This document shows, piece after piece, positions 50,890 to 61,066 of a DNA stretch of 64,000 bases. The notes below the pieces were generated by a model, which saw nothing but the letters and a program-made list of their open reading frames with translations, was not told the origin of the DNA and searched no databases. Origin of the DNA: Mycobacterium haemophilum DSM 44634 (GTDB taxonomy: Bacteria > Actinomycetota > Actinomycetes > Mycobacteriales > Mycobacteriaceae); contig NZ_CP011883.2 of assembly GCF_000340435.2 (NCBI RefSeq), positions 778,607-842,606 of the forward strand, in the 5' to 3' direction. The position numbers and the translations under genes were made by a program. How positions within the stretch are numbered: the stretch's first letter is position 1; each line of letters opens with the position of its first letter.

Positions 50890-52320
50890 ATGGTGCGTCA
50901 TCCGACGACGTGGCTGCACGTCAGCGGCTATCGATTTCTGGTGCGGCGCATCGAGTGCGCATTGCTGCGCAGGGATATCAGCACGGCCGACGGAGCTCTT
51001 CGCACCCACCCGGCGTCATTGGCGCTCGGCTGTCTAGTGGCGACGGTCGTCGTGGCGGGATGCGCGTTTTGTGCCTTAATGCAGCCGTCGACGGCGCTGG
51101 GTCATGCACAGATTGTGATGGGTCGAGAATCGGGAGCTTTGTACGTGCGGGTAGGCGACACCTGGCACCCGGCGCTAAACCTGGCGTCGGCGCGGTTGAT
51201 CGCGGCGACGGACAGCAATCCGCAGCCGGTGCGTGAGTCCGAATTGGGCCGCACCAAACGCGGTCCGCTGCTGGGTATTCCGGGTGCGCCGCAACTTCTT
51301 GGCTCCGCGCTGCCCGGCGATGAATCGGTCTGGACGATTTGCGATACCGATGGTGGGCGGCCGCAGGATGCGGCAACGACGGTGATCGTCGGTCCGGTAG
51401 CGGGGTCGTCCGTCCATCGCGTGCCGCCCGAGCAGACGTTGCTGGTCGCGGCGGCCCCCGGTTCGCCGGCCTATCTGCTCTACAACCAACGGCGGGCCGT
51501 GGTGGATCTCGCCGACCCCGCGGTTCTGCGTGCGCTGAGGTTGGAGGGCCGCGCGCCGCGCATCGTCTCGCAGTCTTTGCTGAACGCCGTACCGGAGGCA
51601 CCACCGATCACGGCTCCACGGATTCGCGGCGCCGGCGACCATACAGTGGCCGAGTTGCCCGGATTTCCGGTCGGCAGTGTGCTGCGTATCACCCGCGCTG
51701 ATGGTGACGAGTATTACGTGGTGCTTGGCGCCGGGGTCCAGCACATCGGACAGGTGGCCGCGGATCTGCTGCGTTTCAGCGACTCGCAGGGCGCCGCCAA
51801 CGTCGTCACGGTAGCGCCCGATGTGATCCGGGCCACCCCGATCGTGAACACGCTGCCGGTGTCCACCTTTCCCGATCGGGCGCCGACACCGTCCGATGCC
51901 GGCGCTATCACCTTGTGTGTGACCTGGGCTCCCGCGCAGTCCGGCGGCATCGCGTTCTTGGCGGGTAGCAGGCTGCCGGTACCGGCCGGCCAGGCGCCGG
52001 TGACCTTGTCGCAAGCCGACGGCACCGGTCCCGCGCTCGATGCTGTCTACGTCGCGCCCGGCCGTAGCGCCTACGTGCGGGCAGTGCGCCTTTCCGGGGG
52101 CCTTTCCGGCGAGAACGTCCGGGCTGGCACGCGATACCTCGTCACCGACACCGGTGTGCGGTTCGCGATCCACGACGACGCCGCGGCGCATGACCTTGGT
52201 TTGCCGGCGGCGGCGATCCCGGCGCCGTGGCCGGTGTTGGCGACACTGCCGTCCGGACCGGAACTGAGTAGGGAGAACGCGTCAGTCGGTCGCGACGTCG
52301 TCGCGACGAGACCGCCGTAG
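50890..52320 (+). CDS. eccB4: ESX-4 secretion component EccB4
   Basis: A 476-residue protein with one transmembrane helix (about residues 40-65, LALGCLVATVVVAGCAFCAL) and a large extracytoplasmic domain. The N-terminus MVRHPTTWLHVSGYRFLVRR is the EccB signature. In characterised ESX complexes EccB is a core membrane subunit. Its last 39 nt overlap the convergent mycP4 gene. It is separated from the other plus-strand ESX-4 genes by the minus-strand mycP4 and eccD4. Confidence 0.94.
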   Translation: MVRHPTTWLHVSGYRFLVRRIECALLRRDISTADGALRTHPASLALGCLVATVVVAGCAFCALMQPSTALGHAQIVMGRESGALYVRVGDTWHPALNLASARLIAATDSNPQPVRESELGRTKRGPLLGIPGAPQLLGSALPGDESVWTICDTDGGRPQDAATTVIVGPVAGSSVHRVPPEQTLLVAAAPGSPAYLLYNQRRAVVDLADPAVLRALRLEGRAPRIVSQSLLNAVPEAPPITAPRIRGAGDHTVAELPGFPVGSVLRITRADGDEYYVVLGAGVQHIGQVAADLLRFSDSQGAANVVTVAPDVIRATPIVNTLPVSTFPDRAPTPSDAGAITLCVTWAPAQSGGIAFLAGSRLPVPAGQAPVTLSQADGTGPALDAVYVAPGRSAYVRAVRLSGGLSGENVRAGTRYLVTDTGVRFAIHDDAAAHDLGLPAAAIPAPWPVLATLPSGPELSRENASVGRDVVATRPP

Positions 52321-53592
52321 CAGCAGCGATGCCACCGCCGCCAGCAGCGCTGCCAGGCAGATCGCCGCGCCGCCGAAGGCGGTGTTTTCGTCGTGATGAT
52401 CCGTCGGCCTGGGCGGCGGCGCGCTGATCGGCACTGGCGGCGGGCTCGATTGGGAGCCACTCGCGGGCGGAGTCGAGTCGGTGCTCACCGCAGCCAGGGG
52501 ATCGACGGTGCCATGGCCGACGAACGGATCCCATCCGGGCGGGGGGTGATGCGCGGTCGACTCGATGCGCTGCATCACCTGCCGTGCGGTCAAGGCCGGG
52601 AACCGGGCCCGGACCAGCGCAGCCAGCCCGCTGACAATCGGCGCGGCATAGCTGGTGCCCGACAATGGGGTGGTGCCAAGCGACGTCATCCCTTCGCCGG
52701 TGGCGGCGACATCCACCCAGGGGCCGGCCAGGGTGAACGCCGATGGCGCGCCGTCAGCGGTCACTGAACCGACGGTCAGCACGTACTCGTCGTACCAGGC
52801 CGGACTGACCGCAACCGTGGTGGTCTGCCAGGTTGCGCCGGGCCGTTGAGCGGGACACCGCGTGGCGCCGCCGGCATTTCCGGCGGTATTACCGGCCGGG
52901 GCCACCACGACGGCGTTCTTTACATCGACCGCGTAGGCCAGCGCGGCGCCCAGCGCGCGGTCGTCGAGGGTCGACGCGGCCGGAACGCACGCGACCGACG
53001 AAATGTTGATCACCGACGCGCCGAGATCGGCCGCCGTCCGGACAGCTTTGGCCATGGTGTCGACGTCACCGACTCCGGTGCTGGATCGGCTGCGTAGCGG
53101 AGCGAACTTGGCACTTGACTGGCGGATGCTGATTAAGGTGACGTCAGGCGCCACGCCGCTGAAGCCGCCTGGCTTAGAATCCGGTGCCGCAGCGATGATC
53201 CCGGCCACCAGTGTGCCGTGCGCATCGCAGTCCTGGGTGCCGTCACCGGTGAACACGTAGTCACCGCCGGGCACCAGCTGGGATAGCCGTCGGTGGCGAG
53301 AAATGCCGGTATCGATGACGGCGACCCGTTGCCCCGCACCACGGGTGAGTTGCCACACCTGCGGTAGGTCGAGGGCTGCGAGCTGATTGTCTGCCGGCCC
53401 GGAGTTTTCCGGCACCACCGCGCAGACCTCGCGCTGCGCTGTGGGCTGCGGTGGCGTCGGCTTGACCGGTTTGGGCAGCCACCGGTCGTCAATCGGTGGT
53501 GGCGAAACCCCATGTGCCAACGGTGTTCCGAACTGGGCAACGCCGGTCAGCGCGGCTACCGCCAGCACGCGAACGATCCGTGTGGTGATCAT
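52282..53592 (-). CDS. mycP4: ESX-4 mycosin MycP4 (subtilisin-like protease)
   Basis: A 436-residue membrane-anchored serine protease. It has a signal peptide, then the triad: Asp in VAVIDTGIS, His in CDAHGTLVAGIIAA, Ser in LSGTSYAAPIVSGLA. A proline-rich linker leads to one C-terminal helix and a basic end (LLLRRSRR). Mycosins stabilise ESX complexes and process substrates. The ATG at 53592 overlaps the eccD4 stop by 4 nt; upstream homology is absent. It ends inside the 3' end of eccB4. Confidence 0.94.
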   Translation of the reverse strand: MITTRIVRVLAVAALTGVAQFGTPLAHGVSPPPIDDRWLPKPVKPTPPQPTAQREVCAVVPENSGPADNQLAALDLPQVWQLTRGAGQRVAVIDTGISRHRRLSQLVPGGDYVFTGDGTQDCDAHGTLVAGIIAAAPDSKPGGFSGVAPDVTLISIRQSSAKFAPLRSRSSTGVGDVDTMAKAVRTAADLGASVINISSVACVPAASTLDDRALGAALAYAVDVKNAVVVAPAGNTAGNAGGATRCPAQRPGATWQTTTVAVSPAWYDEYVLTVGSVTADGAPSAFTLAGPWVDVAATGEGMTSLGTTPLSGTSYAAPIVSGLAALVRARFPALTARQVMQRIESTAHHPPPGWDPFVGHGTVDPLAAVSTDSTPPASGSQSSPPPVPISAPPPRPTDHHDENTAFGGAAICLAALLAAVASLLLRRSRRDDVATD

Positions 53593-54992
53593 GTCGGATT
53601 CAGGCCGCGAACGGCGCCATACAGTCCGCATATCCAACAGGCCAGGGGCACCATCGCGACCAGCGCCAGACACCCGAGCAGCTCGACGCCGCGCTGGATG
53701 ACCGGCGAGAGCGACATCGTTGGGGCAACGAAACCCAGGTAGACCGATCCGGCGGCTAACACCGCCGTGACCGCGGCGATCCATGGTGCGTGCTGTGGCG
53801 CGCTCACGGCGGTCGCAGCGAACGTGGCTCCGATTGTGACGATGCCACCGATGACATACACCAGCGTCGTTCTCCGATCGACCTGTGAACGTGCATGCAG
53901 CAGAAGCAGAGCTCCGGTGGTCGCGCTAAAAACGATGCAGCCCAAGCGCGGCGCGGTGGTGTCGCATGCCGCGACGGCGGTGACGCTGGCGCCAGCTGCA
54001 GCCGATGACGAGAATGCGGTCACTAGGCTGGCTAACCAGTCGTGAGCTCGGGTCGCTTTAGTGGCAAGGCAGTCCGCGGTGTCGTCGGTCGGCTCAAGGG
54101 CCAGTGTGGGCGACAACTGTGGCGACAGCCCAGCCAGCATGATCGAGGTCCGTCCGGTCAGTCCGAGTAGGCCGAGGCAGAGCAACGCCGATACCGAACC
54201 GATGGCGTGCAGTGGAGCCGCGGTGATCACACCCGCTAACGCGGCGATCGCGATGACTATCGCCACGCATGACATCGCGGTCAATGTCATAACACCACAG
54301 CCTGTTAGGCGCAGTGCGAACACGGCCGTGACGGCCGCCGCCATCGCGGCCAGCAGCGCATGAGGGGCACCCGCAGCGCCGGGCACTACCAGAAAACCGG
54401 CAACTGCGGCGAAGGCGGTGGCGATCACGCTCAGCGTCAGCACGGCGGTCGGGTCCCGATAAGCCCGGTGTGTCATCACCGCACCCAGCAGAGCAACGAA
54501 GCTGGCCAGTGCCGCGACACCGGCCGTGGCCACAAAATAACGGGTGGTGTTGGCGCTGAGCACGTTTCGAACTAGCACCACGGCGCCGATACAGGTCAGG
54601 CAGCTTGCCGCTAACGCGCCGGTAAGCCGGGTCGCTTCGTCGCTCCAGGGTCGGAGGGTCGCGTCCAGCGTCGCCGAGAGCGCTTCAGCCACGTCGTCAC
54701 AGCGGGGGACCGGTGGCCCGTCGTCCGACTGACTCAACACCAGAACCGCCCCGTCTCGGATACCGTTCTGCGCCAACGTCGTCGACGCAGGAAAAACGGA
54801 GGCACCAAGCTGGGACAGCTGGTAGCGCGTCGCCACCGGATCGCTGGGCTGCTCGGTGTCGCGCTCATCCAGGATGTCGACGATCGACGGGATCAGCGTC
54901 GCGACGGGCACCGCGGCAGGCAGGGCCAAGTCGATGATGGCGGTGCCGGAATGAACTGAGACGCGGCGCAGCCCTGGATAGGATGCCGACAA
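53589..54992 (-). CDS. eccD4: ESX-4 membrane channel component EccD4
   Basis: A 467-residue protein from a TTG start with AAAGGGG upstream; this length equals M. tuberculosis EccD4, while an ATG far upstream would add residues without homology. An N-terminal ubiquitin-like domain (GLRRVSVHSGTAIIDLALPA) is followed by about eleven hydrophobic helices. EccD forms the membrane barrel of ESX complexes. It is divergent from eccC4, with 130 nt between the starts for both promoters, and co-translated with mycP4. Confidence 0.93.
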   Translation of the reverse strand: MSASYPGLRRVSVHSGTAIIDLALPAAVPVATLIPSIVDILDERDTEQPSDPVATRYQLSQLGASVFPASTTLAQNGIRDGAVLVLSQSDDGPPVPRCDDVAEALSATLDATLRPWSDEATRLTGALAASCLTCIGAVVLVRNVLSANTTRYFVATAGVAALASFVALLGAVMTHRAYRDPTAVLTLSVIATAFAAVAGFLVVPGAAGAPHALLAAMAAAVTAVFALRLTGCGVMTLTAMSCVAIVIAIAALAGVITAAPLHAIGSVSALLCLGLLGLTGRTSIMLAGLSPQLSPTLALEPTDDTADCLATKATRAHDWLASLVTAFSSSAAAGASVTAVAACDTTAPRLGCIVFSATTGALLLLHARSQVDRRTTLVYVIGGIVTIGATFAATAVSAPQHAPWIAAVTAVLAAGSVYLGFVAPTMSLSPVIQRGVELLGCLALVAMVPLACWICGLYGAVRGLNPT

Positions 54993-55122
54993 CGGTGCCC
55001 CTTTCAGACTCGGATTAGCGGCACCGTAACCCGTTTCCGATCCTCGGGTATCCGGTTGTCCACAGGCGAGTTGCCCGTGGCCGCGGTGCTGCCTACCGTC
55101 GTCGCACGGTGGGAGGGCCGAC

Positions 55123-58100
55123 ATGACTCACGGGTTGCCAACGGCGTTCGCGACTGCGGACATTGAGGTTGCCGCGCCGCCGGAGCTGCCGCGGTCGACA
55201 TCGTCTGGCCTGCTGGTGCGCTTGCTGCCGATCGTGGCATCGGTTACCGCCTTGGTCGTCATGGTGATTGCTAGCTGCTCGGGATCGGCTGTTGCCCGCA
55301 ACCCCACGTTTCTGGCATTCCCAACGATGATGCTGGTTTCGGTGGCGATGACGGCGGCAGCCAGGCACGGCCGTCGTCGCAGCGCCCGGATCGACGCCGA
55401 CCGCGCCGAATACCTCGGTTATCTGAGTTGCCTGCGCAGCACCATCACCGAAACCGCGGTAGCACAACGTGCATCACTGATCCGGGCGCATCCGGATCCC
55501 GACACGCTGTGGACATTGATCGGCGGTCCACGGATGTGGGAACGACGACCGGCCGATTCGCAATTCTGCCTCGTTCGGGTTGGCGTTGGGCCCCAGCCGC
55601 TGGCCACCCGCTTGGTGGCCCCGCCGGACCGTCCGGCGCAACGGTCGGATCCGGTCACCGCCACGGCGCTGCGTCGCTTCCTGCGCACCCACTCGATGGT
55701 GGCGGACGCGCCGATCGCGATCGGATTGCGTGATAGTAGTACGAGGCTGACGATCGATGGTGATCCGACTGCGGTGCGCGGACTGCTGCGCGCGATGATC
55801 TGCCAGCTGGCGGTGTTGCACGCTCCGGATCAGGTGCTGATCGTCGGCGTGACCGGTGACCGCAATCGAGCGCACTGGGATTGGCTGAAGTGGTTGCCGC
55901 ACAACCAGCATCCGGGCGCCGCCGATGCGCTCGGCGCTGCCCGCATGGTGTATTCGAGTCTGGCGGAAGCGCAGCGCGCGCTGACCGGTATGCGATGGCC
56001 ACACATTGTGGTGATCGTCGACCTCGATCAGCACGCCGATGTTGCCGCCGGGGGCGCTATCGAGGGTGTGACCACTCTGCAGGTCGGAGTCGGGTGCAGC
56101 GGTACACCGTTGACGATCAGGCCCGCTGAGGCGGCGACAGCCTTGGTGCATCCGGACCGGATGGATTCCGTGGACGCACTGGTGTGCGCGCGCCGGTTGG
56201 CCGGGTGTCGGGTCGGGGAAGCAGGCGCGGCTCTCGAGTGTGATCGCGGCTCAGGTTGGCCAGCTCTGGTCGGGATCGGCGATGCCTCCTGTTTTGATCC
56301 GATCACACTGTGGCGCAGTCAAAACCATCGTGATCGGCTCTGTGTCCCCATCGGAACCACGGCCGACGGTGCGCCGCTCGAACTGGATATCAAAGAGCCC
56401 GCCGAGAACGGTATCGGCCCGCACGGACTCTGTGTCGGCGCTACCGGTTCCGGCAAGTCGGAGCTGCTGCGCAGCGTCGCACTGGGCATGATGGCGCGCA
56501 ACTCTCCGGAGGTGCTCAACCTGCTGCTGATCGACTTCAAAGGCGGTGCAACATTTCTCGACTTTGCGCCGATGCCACACGTGGCCGCGGTCATCACCAA
56601 CCTCGCCGAGGAGGCGCCGCTGGTTGCTCGGATGCGAGATGCGCTGGCCGGTGAGATGAACCGTCGGCAACAGCTGCTGCGGGCGGCGGGCAACCTAGTC
56701 AGCGTCGCGGCGTACCAGCAGGCGCGCCGAGCAGGCGCGCACTTTGCCGCCCTGCCGACCTTGTTCATCATCGTCGACGAGTTTTCCGAACTGCTCAGCC
56801 AGCATCCCGATTTCGCGGACATGTTCGTGGCAATCGGCCGGCTGGGCCGTTCGCTGGGTATGCACCTGCTGCTGACCAGTCAGCGGCTGGACGAGGGCCG
56901 GCTGCGTGGACTGGAAGCCCACCTCTCCTATCGGATATGCCTGAAAACGTTGTCCGCCAGCGAATCACGGACCGTTCTGGGAACGCTCGACGCATATGAG
57001 TTACCGAACACACCGGGTGCGGCCTGGCTGCGGTCCGCGACCGGGGAGTTGATCCGCTTCCAGACCGCATTCGTTTCGGCGCCGCTCTTGCAGGACACGT
57101 CAGCTCGAGTGACGATCGTGGCGGGCGAGCCGATCGTCCGGCCGTTCACCACCTACGCAGCCGGACCAGTGACCCAAGGTGTCCGTGCCGCGGCGGCGCA
57201 GACGCCGGCCCGCACCGTCGTGCGGGCGATCTTGGATCGGTTGTCAGGACAGGGACCGCCCGCGCACCAAGTCTGGCTGCCGCCGCTGCAGGCGGCGCCC
57301 CAGCTGGACATTCTGGTGCGCGAGGCGGGATGCGCGCCCGCAAGCTTGGTTGTACCCATCGGTATCGTGGACCGCCCCTACGAGCAGTCCCGGACACCGC
57401 TGATAGTCGATCTCTCCGGGGCGGCAGGCAATGTCGTGGTGGTCGGTGCGCCACAATCGGGCAAGTCGACGGCACTGCGCACCCTGATCACGGCGTTGGC
57501 CGCGACTCATGATCCCGGTCAGGTGCAGTTCTACTGTCTGGACTTCGGCGGCGGCGCCTTGGCTTCGCTAGCTGCATTGCCACATGCGGGCGCGATCGCC
57601 GGCAGGGCCGAGCGGCAGCTCATCAGGCGCATGGTCGCCGAGGTGGAGTCGGTCGTCAGGTCCCGGGAGGCATTCTTCCGCGAGCACCACGTCGAGTCGA
57701 TCGCCCACTACCGTCAGTTGCGTGCGTCACTAGACACCGATCCGTTCGGCGACGTGTTTCTCGTCGTCGATGGTTGGTCAGGCCTACGCCACGAGTTCGA
57801 GGCGCTCGAGGAGTCGATCACCGCGCTTGCGGTCCAAGGTCTTTCGTTCGGCGTGCATGTGGTGCTGTCGGCGTCGCGCTGGGCAGACATCAGACCGTCG
57901 CTGAAGGATCAGATCGGCACCCGTATCGAGTTGCGGCTGGGCGATCCCGCGGATTCGGAAGTGGACCGCAGGCAGGCGCAGCAGGTACCTCGCGACCGCC
58001 CGGGCCGCGGTCTGTCCGGGGAGGGACTGCACATGGTGCTCGCCCTGCCTGCGCTGCACGGGGTCGAGCTACGGCGCCGCCCTGGTGAATCAGGGGCGCC

Positions 58101-58860
58101 ACCGATCCCGTTACTGCCTAGCCACGTGGACTACGACACCGCCCTACGTCGGGAGGGTGATGAACCCGGCGCGGGTATCCTGCTCGGCCTCGAGGAACGC
58201 CGACTGCAGCCGGTGGCACTCGATTTCGAGCATTATCCGCATTTGTTGGTCCTCGGTGACAACGAGTGCGGAAAGACCGCCACACTGCGGACCCTGTGCC
58301 GCGAGATCATCCGGACGACGACCGCCGAGCAAGCCGAGTTGCTGATCGTCGACTTTCGGCGCGCCCTGCTCGGTGTCGTCGAGTCGGAACACCTTCGCGG
58401 TTACGCCATGTCGCCGGCAGCGCTGGGTGCGTTGCTGCCCGGTGTTCTCGACGTGCTGCAGCGGCGGATGCCGCCGCCGCACGCAAGCCAGGCGCAGTTG
58501 CGTTCAAGATCGTGGTGGTCCGGGCCGCATATCTATATCGTGGTCGACGATTATGACCTGGTCGCCACCCCGACCGGAAACCTGCTCACGCCGATGCTGG
58601 AATACTTGCCGCACGCAAGAGATCTCGGCCTACATCTCATCGTGGCACGGCGTAGTGGGGGTGCCGCGCGGGCTCTGTTCGAGCCGTTGCTTGCGGGCCT
58701 GCGTGACCTCGGCTGCATGGGACTGATGATGAGCGGGCGTCCGGATGAGGGCGCGCTGTTCGGCTCCGGCCGCCCCGCGCCGCTGCCACCTGGCCGTGGC
58801 ATGCTGGTCACTCGTACCGGTGACGAGCAGCTTGTCCAGGTGGCCTGGAGCCCACCGTGA
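55123..58860 (+). CDS. eccC4: ESX-4 secretion ATPase EccC4
   Basis: A 1245-residue FtsK/SpoIIIE-type motor. Two N-terminal helices (about residues 27-75) anchor it. Three ATPase domains have P-loops GATGSGKSE (about 440), GAPQSGKST (about 775) and GDNECGKTA (about 1045). The first domain has a strong Walker B (LLLIDFKGG) and IIVDEFSELL. EccC recognises and drives export of substrates such as the EsxT/EsxU pair. It overlaps the next gene by 4 nt. Confidence 0.96.
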   Translation: MTHGLPTAFATADIEVAAPPELPRSTSSGLLVRLLPIVASVTALVVMVIASCSGSAVARNPTFLAFPTMMLVSVAMTAAARHGRRRSARIDADRAEYLGYLSCLRSTITETAVAQRASLIRAHPDPDTLWTLIGGPRMWERRPADSQFCLVRVGVGPQPLATRLVAPPDRPAQRSDPVTATALRRFLRTHSMVADAPIAIGLRDSSTRLTIDGDPTAVRGLLRAMICQLAVLHAPDQVLIVGVTGDRNRAHWDWLKWLPHNQHPGAADALGAARMVYSSLAEAQRALTGMRWPHIVVIVDLDQHADVAAGGAIEGVTTLQVGVGCSGTPLTIRPAEAATALVHPDRMDSVDALVCARRLAGCRVGEAGAALECDRGSGWPALVGIGDASCFDPITLWRSQNHRDRLCVPIGTTADGAPLELDIKEPAENGIGPHGLCVGATGSGKSELLRSVALGMMARNSPEVLNLLLIDFKGGATFLDFAPMPHVAAVITNLAEEAPLVARMRDALAGEMNRRQQLLRAAGNLVSVAAYQQARRAGAHFAALPTLFIIVDEFSELLSQHPDFADMFVAIGRLGRSLGMHLLLTSQRLDEGRLRGLEAHLSYRICLKTLSASESRTVLGTLDAYELPNTPGAAWLRSATGELIRFQTAFVSAPLLQDTSARVTIVAGEPIVRPFTTYAAGPVTQGVRAAAAQTPARTVVRAILDRLSGQGPPAHQVWLPPLQAAPQLDILVREAGCAPASLVVPIGIVDRPYEQSRTPLIVDLSGAAGNVVVVGAPQSGKSTALRTLITALAATHDPGQVQFYCLDFGGGALASLAALPHAGAIAGRAERQLIRRMVAEVESVVRSREAFFREHHVESIAHYRQLRASLDTDPFGDVFLVVDGWSGLRHEFEALEESITALAVQGLSFGVHVVLSASRWADIRPSLKDQIGTRIELRLGDPADSEVDRRQAQQVPRDRPGRGLSGEGLHMVLALPALHGVELRRRPGESGAPPIPLLPSHVDYDTALRREGDEPGAGILLGLEERRLQPVALDFEHYPHLLVLGDNECGKTATLRTLCREIIRTTTAEQAELLIVDFRRALLGVVESEHLRGYAMSPAALGALLPGVLDVLQRRMPPPHASQAQLRSRSWWSGPHIYIVVDDYDLVATPTGNLLTPMLEYLPHARDLGLHLIVARRSGGAARALFEPLLAGLRDLGCMGLMMSGRPDEGALFGSGRPAPLPPGRGMLVTRTGDEQLVQVAWSPP

Positions 58861-60140
58861 GCGCGCACCGCACAATCATCGATGTTGGTCCCGGAACTAT
58901 TCGCCGGTTATGTTGTGACGTAAGCCATTTAGCTGACAGCGAGCTGCCGGAGATGATGACGGCGGTGCTGGATTCGATCGACGACCAGGTGGCGCTGGTG
59001 AGCGGGCGTCCAGTCGCTGTCGATGCGCTGTGGCGCATGGTGCTGCGGTCACTGGACTGTGGATGCCGCGACGGCATGGTCGTGGTGCATCCATCGTGGT
59101 GGTCGGCGTCGCGGGTCGGTGTGGTTACCACGGCGGCGCGGGCATTGACCGGTGAAGCCGATGACGTCGTGGCATGGCGGCGGTCGTGGCTGCTGACGCA
59201 GGCATCGTCGGATATCGCAATGTACACGCCGCCGCAGCAGCCGGTCCTAAAGATTGTCGTGGAGATCGCGGACCGGTTGGTGGCGATCGCCGGCGTCGAG
59301 GTCGTTGCGGTACCCCGCAGGGCGGAGCCGCACCGGGTCGCCGAGGAGGTTGCTGGCGTGATCGCCGGGATGACGCGGGACACCACGGCGGTCGTGCTGA
59401 TCGATGCGCCGGGCGCGGTGGCCGGGGCGTCGGCGCTCGCGACGTTGATCGCCAGCGCCGTGCGGGACGGCGGTACTGGCCACCCGGTGCTGCAAATCGA
59501 TGACGCGCGGCTAGCGCGGCTGGCGAGGACCGCGGTGTCCTCGCTGTCCGTTCCCGGCGGGCACGAGCCGCGGCCCGCCGGTAACGCTGGTGGTGCTCGA
59601 TCCCGCGACTGGGTGACCGCCAAGCGCGTGCTGGTCGGCGTCGCGTTGGCCGCGGCGGCGCCAGTTGTGGCGGTAGCGGGCCGTCTCGGCGAGCTACCCC
59701 GGGCGGACGCGCCGACGACATTTCTGCTGGAAGGCCGGGTAGCGCTGACGGTTCCCGCGAACTGGCGAACGCAGCGGGTGGTCGGCGGGCCCGGTTCGGC
59801 GCGGGTACAGGTCACGTCGCCGCTTGATCCCGAGGTGGCATTGCATGTCACACAATCGCCGGTGGCCGGTGAGACGCTCAGCGGCACCGCTGACCGGTTG
59901 AAACGTGCTATCGATGCCGAGCCGGTTGGGACGTTTATCGACTTCAACCCGTCCGGAATCAGTGCCGGCCGGCCCGCGGTGACCTACCGCGAAGTGCGCG
60001 CCGGGCACCACGTGCGGTGGACGGTAGTGCTTGACGGGGCGGTGCGGATCAGCATCGGATGCCAGAGCCGGCCCGGCGGTGAGGACGCCCTGCGTGAGGT
60101 GTGTGACCAGGCGGTGCGCTCCGCTCACGCGGTGGGATGA
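58857..60140 (+). CDS. ESX-4-associated protein (Rv3446c family)
   Basis: A 427-residue protein found only with ESX-4 loci. The N-terminal region begins IIDVGPGTIRRLCC and is alpha/beta in character. One hydrophobic helix (VLVGVALAAAAPVVAVAG) lies around residues 260-280. The C-terminal domain (VALTVPANWRTQRVVGGPG onward) is probably extracytoplasmic. It starts with GTG overlapping eccC4, and the next open frame overlaps its end by 4 nt. Function unknown. Confidence 0.87.
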   Translation: MSAHRTIIDVGPGTIRRLCCDVSHLADSELPEMMTAVLDSIDDQVALVSGRPVAVDALWRMVLRSLDCGCRDGMVVVHPSWWSASRVGVVTTAARALTGEADDVVAWRRSWLLTQASSDIAMYTPPQQPVLKIVVEIADRLVAIAGVEVVAVPRRAEPHRVAEEVAGVIAGMTRDTTAVVLIDAPGAVAGASALATLIASAVRDGGTGHPVLQIDDARLARLARTAVSSLSVPGGHEPRPAGNAGGARSRDWVTAKRVLVGVALAAAAPVVAVAGRLGELPRADAPTTFLLEGRVALTVPANWRTQRVVGGPGSARVQVTSPLDPEVALHVTQSPVAGETLSGTADRLKRAIDAEPVGTFIDFNPSGISAGRPAVTYREVRAGHHVRWTVVLDGAVRISIGCQSRPGGEDALREVCDQAVRSAHAVG

Positions 60141-60196
60141 GCCGAGCCGGGGACATCGGATGGAACCGAACGGGTATCGACGTGGTCGTACTTGAT

Positions 60197-60520
60197 ATGA
60201 GTGCCAGCACATCGAGCACATTGACCACCGACTTTGATTTGATGCGCTCAGTCGCAGCCACGACAGACAGCCGAAATGAAGAAATCCGGGCGATGCTGCA
60301 GACATTCATCGGCCGGATGAGCAGTGTGCCGCCGTCGGTGTGGGGTGGGCTTGCGGCCGTGCGTTTCAAGGACGTGGTGGATCGCTGGAACGCCGAGTCG
60401 ATACGGCTTTATCACGTCCTGCACACCATCGCCGAAACCATTCGGCACAACGAGGCCGCGCTGCACGAAGCCGCCCAAAACCATGCACACCACGTCGCCG
60501 CCGCCGGCGGAAACCTGTGA
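60197..60520 (+). CDS. esxU: WXG100-family protein EsxU
   Basis: A 107-residue small helical-hairpin substrate of ESX-4. It has the W-x-G turn in PPSVWGGLAAVRF and helices rich in charged residues (DARNEE-like TDSRNEEIRAMLQTFIG). The ATG at 60197 (MSASTSSTLTTDFDLM) gives the expected length; the frame is open back to 60137, where it would overlap the upstream gene by 4 nt. It should pair with EsxT encoded next to it. Confidence 0.9.
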   Translation: MSASTSSTLTTDFDLMRSVAATTDSRNEEIRAMLQTFIGRMSSVPPSVWGGLAAVRFKDVVDRWNAESIRLYHVLHTIAETIRHNEAALHEAAQNHAHHVAAAGGNL

Positions 60521-60536
60521 TTGGGAGAGATCGCCC

Positions 60537-60833
60537 GTGGATCCGGTGTTGTCCTACAGCTTCGGCGAAATCGAATACTCCATTCGCCAGGAAATCCACA
60601 GCACCTCGGCTCGTTTCAACGCCGCGCTGGAGGAACTGAGATCACACATCGCGCCGCTGCAGCAGCGTTGGACTCGTGCAGCGGCGGCCGCTTACCAGGT
60701 TGAGCAGCTCAAGTGGCACCAGGCGGCCACCGCGCTCAACGAGATCCTGGTCGACCTGGGTAACGCGGTACGCGACGGCGCGGAGGAGGTGGCCAACACC
60801 GACCGTCGGGCCGCCGGCGTCTGGGCACGGTAG
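60537..60833 (+). CDS. esxT: WXG100-family protein EsxT
   Basis: A 98-residue partner of EsxU. It starts at GTG (VDPVLSYSFGEIEYSIRQEI) with GGGAGAG upstream. The hairpin turn has W-T-R (PLQQRWTRAAAAAYQ) in place of W-x-G, as in the M. tuberculosis protein. It is 16 nt after esxU and is followed by a strong hairpin, so it ends the ESX-4 transcript. Confidence 0.91.
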   Translation: MDPVLSYSFGEIEYSIRQEIHSTSARFNAALEELRSHIAPLQQRWTRAAAAAYQVEQLKWHQAATALNEILVDLGNAVRDGAEEVANTDRRAAGVWAR

Positions 60834-60850
60834 CCGCGCCCACCAGACCT

Positions 60851-60887
60851 GTGTGGTCCCGACGGGGGAGAGCCGTCGGGACCACAC
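60851..60887. terminator. Strong hairpin terminator after esxT
   Basis: Two perfectly complementary 15-nt arms (60851-60865 and 60873-60887, GTGTGGTCCCGACGG) flank a 7-nt loop. No T-run follows directly; a short TTTT appears about 8 nt later. This is the I-shaped type often seen in mycobacteria. It lies 18 nt after the esxT stop and separates ESX-4 from rplM. Confidence 0.8.
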
Positions 60888-61066
60888 AGTCCATTTTGAC
60901 CTGCGGGGATGCTCGTCGGTAAGCTCCTCCGTTGGCGTGCGGGTACACGGGGCCTCGGGTCAATGTCGGTCGCCGAGACCAACCCCGCCGGGCACGCCTG
61001 ACCGGCACCCGGGTCACACCGGGATCCAGGAACCGGGTGGAACCCGATACGAGAGAGGTAAGCGCT

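Noticed and set aside
50853..51236. 127-codon frame overlapping the start of eccB4
   Set aside because: Different frame from the conserved EccB4 protein, no family resemblance.
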